Below are positions 1-4,845 of a stretch of DNA of 6,131 nucleotides, piece by piece. The stretch's first letter is position 1; each line of letters starts with the position of its first letter. Position numbers and translations under genes: made by a program. The notes below the pieces were generated by a model. That model saw only the letters and a list, made by a program, of their open reading frames with translations. It was not told the origin of the DNA and ran no database searches. The stretch is from Clostridiales bacterium (GTDB taxonomy: Bacteria; Bacillota; Clostridia; Christensenellales; CAG-917): contig JAAVHW010000023.1 in the NCBI GenBank assembly GCA_014799525.1, positions 1-6,131 on the forward strand, in the 5' to 3' direction.

Positions 1-164
1 ATAAAAATTTTTCTTTCAAGCGGCAAAAAAAATGGGGAAATATTAAATCCATTCCTAAGCCAATCGTCGTCATACTCGAAGCCAATTCCGCCGTCAAACT
101 CCGCAAGATATCCGACAGTAGATTGATTGTATTTGACTACTAATTTTTTTATATCCTTAATCAT
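1..164 (-). CDS. HipA-type N-terminal domain protein (HipA kinase toxin or HipS-like), partial, 3' end off the window
   Basis: An open frame starts at ATG 164-162 and runs off the left edge after 54 codons, so only the N-terminus is seen. Its pattern matches the HipA N-terminal subdomain: a short beta strand (LVVKYNQSTVGYLAE), then IGFEYDDDWL, then FNISPFFLPLE at about residues 40-50. In HipA toxins this subdomain precedes a Ser/Thr kinase fold that phosphorylates a translation factor or aminoacyl-tRNA synthetase. In three-gene HipBST systems the same subdomain is a separate small protein, HipS. The kinase part is outside the window, so the two cannot be told apart. The start overlaps the hipB-like stop by 8 bases (ATGATTAA), with an AAGGA ribosome site at 177-173, 8 bases upstream. 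This indicates translational coupling to the antitoxin gene. Family assignment is confident; toxin activity is inferred. Confidence 0.8.
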   Translation of the reverse strand, partial: MIKDIKKLVVKYNQSTVGYLAEFDGGIGFEYDDDWLRNGFNISPFFLPLERKIF

Positions 165-456
165 AAATAATATCCTTCAAGCTCTTCACCATAGGCATAT
201 GCTCATTGAAAATGGAATTGAAATCATCCAAGCAATCAAGCGCGTTCGCAATTTTCAAAAGCGAATTGAGCGAAATTTCGCCTATACTTTCAAATCGCCT
301 GATAGACGCATAGCTTACACCTGATTTTACTCCCAAATCCTTTTGAGATAGGTGCATAGTTTTACGCATCATAATTTCTCTATCAACCAGTTGCTCCGTC
401 ACGGACTGTATGGTCTCAACTTTCACAAAATGTGCAATATCAAATTTGTTTTCCAT
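157..456 (-). CDS. HipB-like XRE-family antitoxin / autorepressor
   Basis: This is a 99-residue Cro/C1-type helix-turn-helix protein. The HTH covers about residues 25-80: helix LVDREIMMRKTMHL, then LSQKDLGVKSGVSYASIRRFE (recognition region about 44-56), then the typical XRE ending SLLKIANALDCLDDF. In HipBA modules the HipB dimer binds the operator and neutralises HipA, so the protein is expected to be both antitoxin and repressor. It lies directly upstream of, and overlaps, a HipA-type gene. The ATG at 456 is preferred because the N-terminal pattern MENKFDIAHFVKVET fits my memory of this subfamily, and later Met codons (29, 30, 34) would remove part of the first HTH helix. No Shine-Dalgarno site lies at the usual distance. 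The promoter places the transcript start almost at the ATG, so leaderless translation is likely. The gene is more AT-rich than the genes to its right, which fits a mobile toxin-antitoxin module. Confidence 0.88.
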   Translation of the reverse strand: MENKFDIAHFVKVETIQSVTEQLVDREIMMRKTMHLSQKDLGVKSGVSYASIRRFESIGEISLNSLLKIANALDCLDDFNSIFNEHMPMVKSLKDIIYD

Positions 457-465
457 ATTGCTTAT

Positions 466-494
466 ATTTTAGCACCTGTTGGTCTATTTGTCAA
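466..494 (-). promoter_or_regulatory. Promoter of the hipB-like operon, probably giving a leaderless mRNA
   Basis: On the minus strand there is a consensus -35 TTGACA (494-489), a 17-base spacer, and a -10 TAAAAT (471-466). The -10 is preceded by TGC, giving an extended -10 (TGn). Only 9 bases separate the -10 from the ATG at 456, so the predicted transcript begins within a few bases of the start codon. A TGCTAA half-site (474-469) overlaps the -10 box, a good position for repression. Confidence 0.7.
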
Positions 495-551
495 TGAATT
501 GATAAAATATTAGCAATTACTTAAGATGCTAACATAAACATATTAGCATCT
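469..551. promoter_or_regulatory. Candidate HipB operator cluster: four TGCTAA half-sites
   Basis: Plus-strand TTAGCA occurs at 469-474, 510-515 and 543-548, and its complement TGCTAA at 527-532. The last two form a perfect 9-base inverted repeat, AGATGCTAA (524-532) and TTAGCATCT (543-551), around a 10-base spacer. TTAGCA 510-515 and TGCTAA 527-532 form a second dyad with an 11-base spacer. HipB-type repressors bind palindromic sites around their own promoter, so this is the likely operator. Binding itself is inferred. Confidence 0.6.
524..551. repeat. Perfect 9-bp inverted repeat, 10-base spacer
   Basis: The arms are AGATGCTAA at 524-532 and TTAGCATCT at 543-551. It lies between the 3' end of the S8 protease gene and the hipB-like promoter. 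No T-run follows on either strand, so it looks like a protein-binding site rather than an intrinsic terminator. The protease gene has no clear terminator of its own, so readthrough toward the toxin-antitoxin genes is possible. Confidence 0.7.
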
Positions 552-585
552 CTAAATTACATAAAATACTCGCACAATAATTTTT

Positions 586-1797
586 CTATAATCTGAAAAT
601 ACGATTGCCGTCCACATTAGACGCGCTATTTAATATTGCATTCTTCGCCTGTCTTGGGGTGAGGTTGCGATACTTCTGACAAAGCAGACAGCAGGCACCT
701 GCTACGTACGGCGCAGAAGCGGATGTTCCAGACATGGTAGAATACGTGCCGCCAGCGCGTAAACCTTTTACGTCAACTCCATCGGCGAATACGTCGGGAC
801 GCTCTACACCCTGATATACTCCGCGCGACGTGAAGCGAGCGACTTTATCATCACCGTCAACTGCACCAACAGCAATCACCTCGCTGCTTATTGCAGGAGA
901 TTTCAAGGAGTTCTCGCCGCTGTTTCCCGATGCCGCAACCACGATAAGACCGCTTCTTGCAAGCATCTCCGCACCAAGCTTTAAGGGGTCTGCGTAGCTT
1001 TGCGGTTCTGCGCCGAAGCTCATGCACACGACGCGTATGCCATACTGTCTGAAATTGTCAAACAGCCATTGCATGCCGTCGAGGATTTTGAACGTGCCGC
1101 TCTCACCGCTCTCGCCTATAACCTTGATTCCAACTACGCTTGCCTTAGGTGCAACGCCAATTATTCTTCCACCTGAAAGCGTACCGTTGCCGCAGGCGAC
1201 TCCAGCTACAAAAGTGCCGTGACCGTTGTCGTCGTACGGCTGAGCCTCGCCGCCAATCATATCAGCAAAGTGAACTATGCGCTCTTTGGGGATGGACAGG
1301 TCGCTATGCAGAGATACGCCCGTATCCATTACGCACATCGTCACGCCCTTTCCGTCAAGGTCGTGGGAATACTCCAATGTCAGACTATCGTCAAGATACC
1401 TGCCTCTGCGAGCCGATATATTTGCGTTCGCCATATCGCCGCTTGCCGAGCTTATGGCTGACCTGCTTTCATCTCCGTTCGAGTCGGCAGATAAACTTTT
1501 ATCTTCATGCTCATCGCCAAGCGCGAACACCTTGCCCTGCGCAGAAACATACTCCACCTCTTGCATACGCTCAAGCCGTATCGCATCACGCAGCGAGCAT
1601 TCAATCCCAACCGAACGAATGAACGGATACTCCGCTGTGACGTGAAAATTGCGCTCAAGCAACCCAAGGTGAAGTGGATTGCGCACTCTCACTAGCGCAG
1701 TTGTATTCTCCTCTTTGCTTAGGATATTTACAAGTCCGCCGTCAAACTTGCTCCTCTCGGAAATGATATCGACAAATCTCTTATCAAATTTATCCAT
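586..1797 (-). CDS. S8 family (subtilisin-like) serine protease, probably intracellular
   Basis: This 403-residue protein has a complete subtilase active site: Asp158 in VMDTGVSLHSD, His193 in NGHGTFVAG, the oxyanion Asn292 in AASGNSGEN, and Ser359 in SGTSASAPYVAGA. Residues about 33-92 resemble an I9-type inhibitor prodomain and end VEYVSAQGKVFAL. An acidic, Ser-rich linker (about 94-130) follows, ending in the basic stretch ARRGR just before the catalytic domain at about 136-403; it could be the maturation cleavage site. There is no signal peptide or membrane segment, so the enzyme probably acts in the cytoplasm, like AprX/Isp-type subtilases, or is loaded into a spore. The ATG at 1797 lies one base after the stop of the 112-residue upstream gene and only a weak ribosome site is seen, so translation is probably coupled. 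Its substrate is unknown, and the neighbour is a plausible partner or target (inference). Confidence 0.93.
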   Translation of the reverse strand: MDKFDKRFVDIISERSKFDGGLVNILSKEENTTALVRVRNPLHLGLLERNFHVTAEYPFIRSVGIECSLRDAIRLERMQEVEYVSAQGKVFALGDEHEDKSLSADSNGDESRSAISSASGDMANANISARRGRYLDDSLTLEYSHDLDGKGVTMCVMDTGVSLHSDLSIPKERIVHFADMIGGEAQPYDDNGHGTFVAGVACGNGTLSGGRIIGVAPKASVVGIKVIGESGESGTFKILDGMQWLFDNFRQYGIRVVCMSFGAEPQSYADPLKLGAEMLARSGLIVVAASGNSGENSLKSPAISSEVIAVGAVDGDDKVARFTSRGVYQGVERPDVFADGVDVKGLRAGGTYSTMSGTSASAPYVAGACCLLCQKYRNLTPRQAKNAILNSASNVDGNRIFRL

Positions 1798-1798
1798 A

Positions 1799-2137
1799 TC
1801 ACTTGACCAACATATCTACGAGCTGGCGCATACGGCTGCGTTGCATATCGTTTAAAAATGGCGAAGCGGTGTTATATAAATTCTCTATAGCCGCGGGGTC
1901 AAACGAGCCGTCTCTTTTCATGCGCTCGGCAAGACTCGCAAGCTCGCCAAGGAGCTGTTCCTCACTCTTTGAGCTGTACTCCTCAAACTTCTGTCTGACG
2001 TCCTGTTCGGTTGCTTGCGTACGCTGTGCGCTTCCATTTTGATTGTTGTTTGCTCCGTTGCCATACGCGCCGCCCATACCTTGATTGTTATAATTGCCGT
2101 TTTGAGCGCCATAATTGTTGCGTTCCCAAAAATTCAT
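1799..2137 (-). CDS. Unknown 112-residue protein, Asn/Gly-rich N-terminus and helical C-terminus
   Basis: I do not recognise a named family. From the chosen start (MNFWERNNYG) the protein has a low-complexity Asn/Gly/Gln/Tyr-rich region at residues 7-36. A charged, probably helical part follows (about 42-112), with EEQLLGELASLAERMKRDG, then FDPAAIENLYN and ASPFLNDMQRSRMRQLVDML. That part looks like a small helical-bundle domain conserved in uncharacterised Clostridia proteins, but this is from memory only. An in-frame ATG exists at 2158, yet the start at 2137 is better: GGAGGAG (2147-2141) sits 3 bases before it, and 2158 would fall inside a candidate -10 box. No signal peptide or membrane segment is seen. 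The stop lies one base before the S8 protease start, so the two are almost certainly co-transcribed. The protein may be a partner, regulator or substrate of the protease (inference). Confidence 0.75.
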   Translation of the reverse strand: MNFWERNNYGAQNGNYNNQGMGGAYGNGANNNQNGSAQRTQATEQDVRQKFEEYSSKSEEQLLGELASLAERMKRDGSFDPAAIENLYNTASPFLNDMQRSRMRQLVDMLVK

Positions 2138-2140
2138 ACT

Positions 2141-2147
2141 CTCCTCC
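2141..2147 (-). promoter_or_regulatory. Ribosome binding site GGAGGAG that fixes the start at 2137
   Basis: On the minus strand GGAGGAG is followed by AGT and then ATG 2137-2135. This strong site supports the internal ATG over the one at 2158 for the 112-residue protein. Confidence 0.75.
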
Positions 2148-2185
2148 GTCACATTCAATATATGTCGGCATATTATAGGTGTGAC
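2148..2185. promoter_or_regulatory. Nested dyad in the divergent control region with mirrored candidate promoters
   Basis: The outer arms are GTCACA (2148-2153) and TGTGAC (2180-2185). The inner arms are ATATG (2160-2164) and CATAT (2169-2173). Both pairs share the centre 2166.5; in all, 13 of 19 positions pair. Because of the symmetry, each strand carries GTCACA, a 17-base gap, and an AT-rich hexamer (TATTAT 2171-2176 on plus; TATATT 2162-2157 on minus). These could be the two promoters, though the -35 match to a housekeeping promoter is weak. Either start would give a very short leader ending in a good ribosome site. Function as operator or promoter is inferred. Confidence 0.5.
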
Positions 2186-2194
2186 AGGTGAGCT

Positions 2195-2809
2195 ATGAAT
2201 TTTGACGTAAACACAATTTCAACTCTCATGCAGATGTTCAGCGCAATGAAACCGCCCGCAAGCGAAAGTCCCAAAATGCAAGACGACGCGAGTGTGGGAA
2301 AAGGCGGCGAGAACGTATCTGTTTTTGCTATGCAAAACGGCTTGGGTGAAAGGGTTGATATAGGCGGAAGCAAAAAGTCGGAAAGCAAAAAAAGCTCGCC
2401 GCAGGGCGCTGCTATGGGAAATCCTATGGCGGCTATGCTTGAAATGATGACAGGCTCCAAGGCTCAAGGCGGCAGCGGCGATATGCTATCCACGCTTATG
2501 CCCATGCTTATGAACGTGATGGGCGGACGGCAGACGGGAGCGCAGGCGAACAAAACTGCGCAAAGCTCAAGCAATAATTTTGGTGGCGACCAGTCTGTTG
2601 GCAATCAAAATCAGTCGGCAAACAATCAAAACCAAGGGGACAATTCAAATAGCTGCCAAAGCTCAGGCGATGAAATAGAAAAAAGCAATAGTAAAAACAA
2701 CTGCAAACCGAAAACGCAACCGACTCATGACAAATACGAGCCGATTGCGTTTGCAGGATATACTCTGATTAGTGCGCTCAACAAGCTGTATATCGCCAAG
2801 CGCATATAG
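2195..2809 (+). CDS. Unknown 204-residue Met/Asn/Gln-rich low-complexity protein
   Basis: I do not recognise a family. The ATG at 2195 follows AGGTGA (2186-2191). The protein begins with a Met-rich amphipathic segment (ISTLMQMFSAM, residues 8-18). A Ser/Lys/Gly-rich region follows, then MAAMLEMMTG (78-87) and a second copy of the first motif, LSTLMPMLMNVM (98-109). A Ser/Asn/Gln-rich, probably disordered stretch covers about 120-170 and includes NQNQ repeats. The chain ends in a more ordered conserved-looking tail, YEPIAFAGYTLISALNKLYI (181-200). There is no signal peptide, and no segment clearly long enough to span a membrane. It diverges from the 112-residue protein and S8 protease pair across a 57-base symmetric control region, and both small proteins begin MNF and are Asn-rich. 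Co-function is therefore possible. A spore or structural role could be imagined but is not shown. Confidence 0.72.
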   Translation: MNFDVNTISTLMQMFSAMKPPASESPKMQDDASVGKGGENVSVFAMQNGLGERVDIGGSKKSESKKSSPQGAAMGNPMAAMLEMMTGSKAQGGSGDMLSTLMPMLMNVMGGRQTGAQANKTAQSSSNNFGGDQSVGNQNQSANNQNQGDNSNSCQSSGDEIEKSNSKNNCKPKTQPTHDKYEPIAFAGYTLISALNKLYIAKRI

Positions 2810-2817
2810 ATTTATTT
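2789..2817 (+). terminator. Weak candidate terminator at the end of the 204-residue gene
   Basis: TATAT (2789-2793) pairs with ATATA (2804-2808); two inner G-C pairs form with one bulged C. The hairpin overlaps the TAG stop (2807-2809) and is followed by the T-rich ATTTATTT (2810-2817). The stem is weak and the T-run is interrupted. The convergent glyA gene ends only 13 bases away, and no terminator is seen for it. Confidence 0.25.
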
Positions 2818-2822
2818 GACGA

Positions 2823-4076
2823 TTACATCAAAATGTCGTTTTCGTAAATCGGGAACTGCTTGCAAAGATTGATTGCTCTTTCCTTTACGCTTTCAATCAT
2901 GCTCTCCTTGCCAAAGATAATATCCGCGATGCAGTCGCCTATTATCTCCATTTGCTCTTCCTTCATTCCGCGAGTTGTGACAGCAGGTGTACCGATACGT
3001 ACGCCGCTTGTGATTGACGCCTTCTCGGGGTCGTTGGGGATTGCGTTCTTATTGAGCGTGATATGTGCCGCGTCAAGCAAAACCTCAAGCTCCTTACCGG
3101 TAATACCCGTGCCGACAAGGTTGACAAGCATAAGGTGGTTGTCCGTGCCGCCCGTAAGAATGTTTACGCCGCGCTCGATGAGCTTCTTTGAAAGTGCCTT
3201 TGCGTTGAGCACAACCTGATGCTGATACGCTTTAAACTCGGGAGTGAGTGCCTCCTTGAATGCAACTGCCTTAGCTGCAACGATGTGCATAAGCGGACCG
3301 CCTTGGGTGCCTGGGAAGGTTGTCTTGTCAATCTTCTTTGCAATCTCCTCATCGTTTGTGAGGATAAGACCGCCGCGAGGTCCTCTCAAGGTCTTGTGAG
3401 TTGTGGAAGTCACGATATGCGCATAAGGCATTGGGCTTTGATGCTCGCCCGCTGCGACAAGACCTGCAATGTGCGCCATGTCTACCATGAGATATGCGCC
3501 AACCTCATCCGCAATCTCGCGGAATTTTGCAAAGTCGATAGCACGAGGATACGCGCTTGCGCCTGCAATGATGAGCTTTGGCTGGCACTCCTTTGCTATG
3601 CGAAGCACCTCGTCATAATCTATGTAGCCCTCTTCGTTCACGCCGTATGAAACAGAATTGAACACCTTGCCGCTCATGCTTACCTTAGCACCGTGAGTGA
3701 GGTGTCCGCCCGCAGAAAGCGACATACCGAGAATGGTATCGCCTGCCTGCAACAAGCTGTAATATGCAGTGAAGTTTGCATTCGAGCCGCTGTGCGCCTG
3801 TACGTTTGCATAGCTTGCTCCAAACAGCTTCTTAGCTCTCTCGATAGCGAGCTCTTCGGATTTGTCTACAAACTGGCAACCGCCGTAGTAACGCCTGCCT
3901 GGATAACCCTCGGCATACTTATTTGTGTAATAGCTACCTGCTACTGCCATGACCGCAGGCGAAACGATATTCTCGCTTGCGATAAGCTCAAGGTTGAACT
4001 GCTGACGTGTGAGCTCTTGCACCATTGAGGCATACAATTCCTCATCGGCGGCTTTGATGACTTTCAAATCTACCAT
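2823..4076 (-). CDS. glyA: Serine hydroxymethyltransferase
   Basis: This PLP enzyme interconverts serine plus tetrahydrofolate and glycine plus 5,10-methylene-tetrahydrofolate in the cytoplasm. It is a main source of glycine and one-carbon units. The 417-residue length is normal for bacterial SHMT. Visible landmarks are NLELIASEN near the N-terminus; the substrate-binding [13 protein letters not shown] (Glu56, Tyr64); SAGGHLTHG with the PLP-stacking His125; VDMAHIAG with Asp199; [13 protein letters not shown] with the Schiff-base Lys228; and SGVRIGTPA with Arg360, which binds the substrate carboxylate. All key residues are present. GGAG (4088-4085) lies 8 bases before the ATG at 4076. The gene follows trxA after 41 bases on the same strand, so it is probably the last gene of the hisS-led run, though a promoter of its own in the AT-rich gap cannot be excluded. 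It converges with the 204-residue gene. Confidence 0.98.
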   Translation of the reverse strand: MVDLKVIKAADEELYASMVQELTRQQFNLELIASENIVSPAVMAVAGSYYTNKYAEGYPGRRYYGGCQFVDKSEELAIERAKKLFGASYANVQAHSGSNANFTAYYSLLQAGDTILGMSLSAGGHLTHGAKVSMSGKVFNSVSYGVNEEGYIDYDEVLRIAKECQPKLIIAGASAYPRAIDFAKFREIADEVGAYLMVDMAHIAGLVAAGEHQSPMPYAHIVTSTTHKTLRGPRGGLILTNDEEIAKKIDKTTFPGTQGGPLMHIVAAKAVAFKEALTPEFKAYQHQVVLNAKALSKKLIERGVNILTGGTDNHLMLVNLVGTGITGKELEVLLDAAHITLNKNAIPNDPEKASITSGVRIGTPAVTTRGMKEEQMEIIGDCIADIIFGKESMIESVKERAINLCKQFPIYENDILM

Positions 4077-4117
4077 AACACTTTCTCCATTGGTATTTTT
4101 TTATATTCAAGCATCCA

Positions 4118-4429
4118 TTACAGATACTTTTCAATATACTCTTCTATCTGGCTTTTCAAGCGGAAGCCAATAAGCTTTTCCTTGACCTCGCCGTCCTTGA
4201 AAATGAACAGCGCAGGTATCGAATATATGCCGAAGGCTTCGGCGACCTTTGCATTCTCGTCTACGTCGAGCTTGCCGACCTTGACTCGTCCTGCGTATTC
4301 ATGCGCAATCTGCTCAACGATAGGCGCAATCATCTTGCAAGGGCCACACCACGTTGCAAAGAAGTCCACGAGTACAACGCCGTCTGACACGAATTCATTA
4401 AAATTGCTATCATTCAAAATGCTTTCCAT
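4118..4429 (-). CDS. trxA: Thioredoxin
   Basis: This 103-residue protein has the full thioredoxin fold. The redox site FFATWCGPCKMIAP has Cys28 and Cys31, LDVDENAKVAEAFGI follows, and the cis-Pro loop YSIPALFIF contains Pro72. It is a cytoplasmic disulfide reductase normally recycled by thioredoxin reductase, which is not in the window. Size and motifs are standard, and there is no signal peptide. The ATG at 4429 is one base after the stop of the upstream RseC-family gene. Its ribosome site GGAG lies within the last codons of that gene, so the pair are tightly co-transcribed and probably coupled. The adjacency to a Cys-rich membrane redox-family protein may be functional (inference). The symbol is used in the general sense, since Clostridia often carry several thioredoxins. 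Confidence 0.96.
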   Translation of the reverse strand: MESILNDSNFNEFVSDGVVLVDFFATWCGPCKMIAPIVEQIAHEYAGRVKVGKLDVDENAKVAEAFGIYSIPALFIFKDGEVKEKLIGFRLKSQIEEYIEKYL

Positions 4430-4430
4430 A

Positions 4431-4838
4431 TTAAGCTCCTATCGAACTCATATCCGACATTATCTCAATCATCATAGGCTTAAAGCCACGTCTTTTGCGT
4501 ATCACTCCCAAGTCTATTCCAAGTGCCACACCAAGTCCAACAAGAAAGCCGACTACTCCAAGTATAACGGTTGTGCCAAGGCTCATAAACGTGCCAATCA
4601 GCACCCCTATGCCAGTGAGCAGCAGCACGAGGCTGTACATTGCTGCGGACAGCACCCGTACCGACTTTTTGTATACCTCAACCTTTACGTAATCGCCAAC
4701 CGAAACGTCAAGCGTATTTGGCATACTGAGCTCGCACTTCATTCCGTCGCGCGACACGTCGCATATATGACAGCGGTCGCACTCACCGCGGTGTGCAAAG
4801 CAAACGGTGGCGTTGCCGCATTTCACCCTCGACGCCAC
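4431..4838 (-). CDS. RseC/MucC-family (SoxR-reducing system type) membrane protein
   Basis: This 135-residue protein has a Cys-rich N-terminal domain: Cys13, Cys20, Cys23, Cys26 and Cys35, with CDRCHIC the core, plus Cys7. The family-type segment LDVSVGDYVKVEVYKKSVRVLSAAMYSLVLLL follows (44-74). There are two hydrophobic spans, about 63-84 and 88-110, and a basic stretch IRKRRGF at 113-119. This layout matches the RseC/MucC family, whose members include RseC of the E. coli sigma-E locus and the SoxR-reducing Rsx/Rnf-associated system. No rnf/rsx genes lie in the window, so this is an orphan copy, as often in Clostridia. The role is probably redox or electron transfer at the membrane, but unproven. 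The start is GTG at 4838, 7 bases after the hisS stop. There is no strong ribosome site and an in-frame GTG exists at 4826, so the exact start is uncertain. It is followed by trxA after one base. Confidence 0.85.
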   Translation of the reverse strand: MASRVKCGNATVCFAHRGECDRCHICDVSRDGMKCELSMPNTLDVSVGDYVKVEVYKKSVRVLSAAMYSLVLLLTGIGVLIGTFMSLGTTVILGVVGFLVGLGVALGIDLGVIRKRRGFKPMMIEIMSDMSSIGA

Positions 4839-4845
4839 GCCCCAC

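Noticed and set aside
524..551. Inverted repeat as intrinsic terminator of the protease gene
   Set aside because: The stem is AT-rich and no T-run follows on either strand. The shared half-site with the hipB-like promoter favours an operator.
1149..1645. Plus-strand open frames antisense to the protease gene
   Set aside because: They overlap the complete S8 catalytic domain coding sequence, and their products are Arg/Ser/Cys-rich with no motifs.
2138..2158. Longer start (ATG 2158) for the 112-residue protein
   Set aside because: It has no ribosome site and would overlap a candidate -10 box, whereas ATG 2137 has GGAGGAG three bases upstream.
4077..4117. Separate promoter for glyA in the trxA-glyA gap
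   Set aside because: The AT-rich gap contains TATAAA-like sequence, but I found no -35 element at a proper distance.
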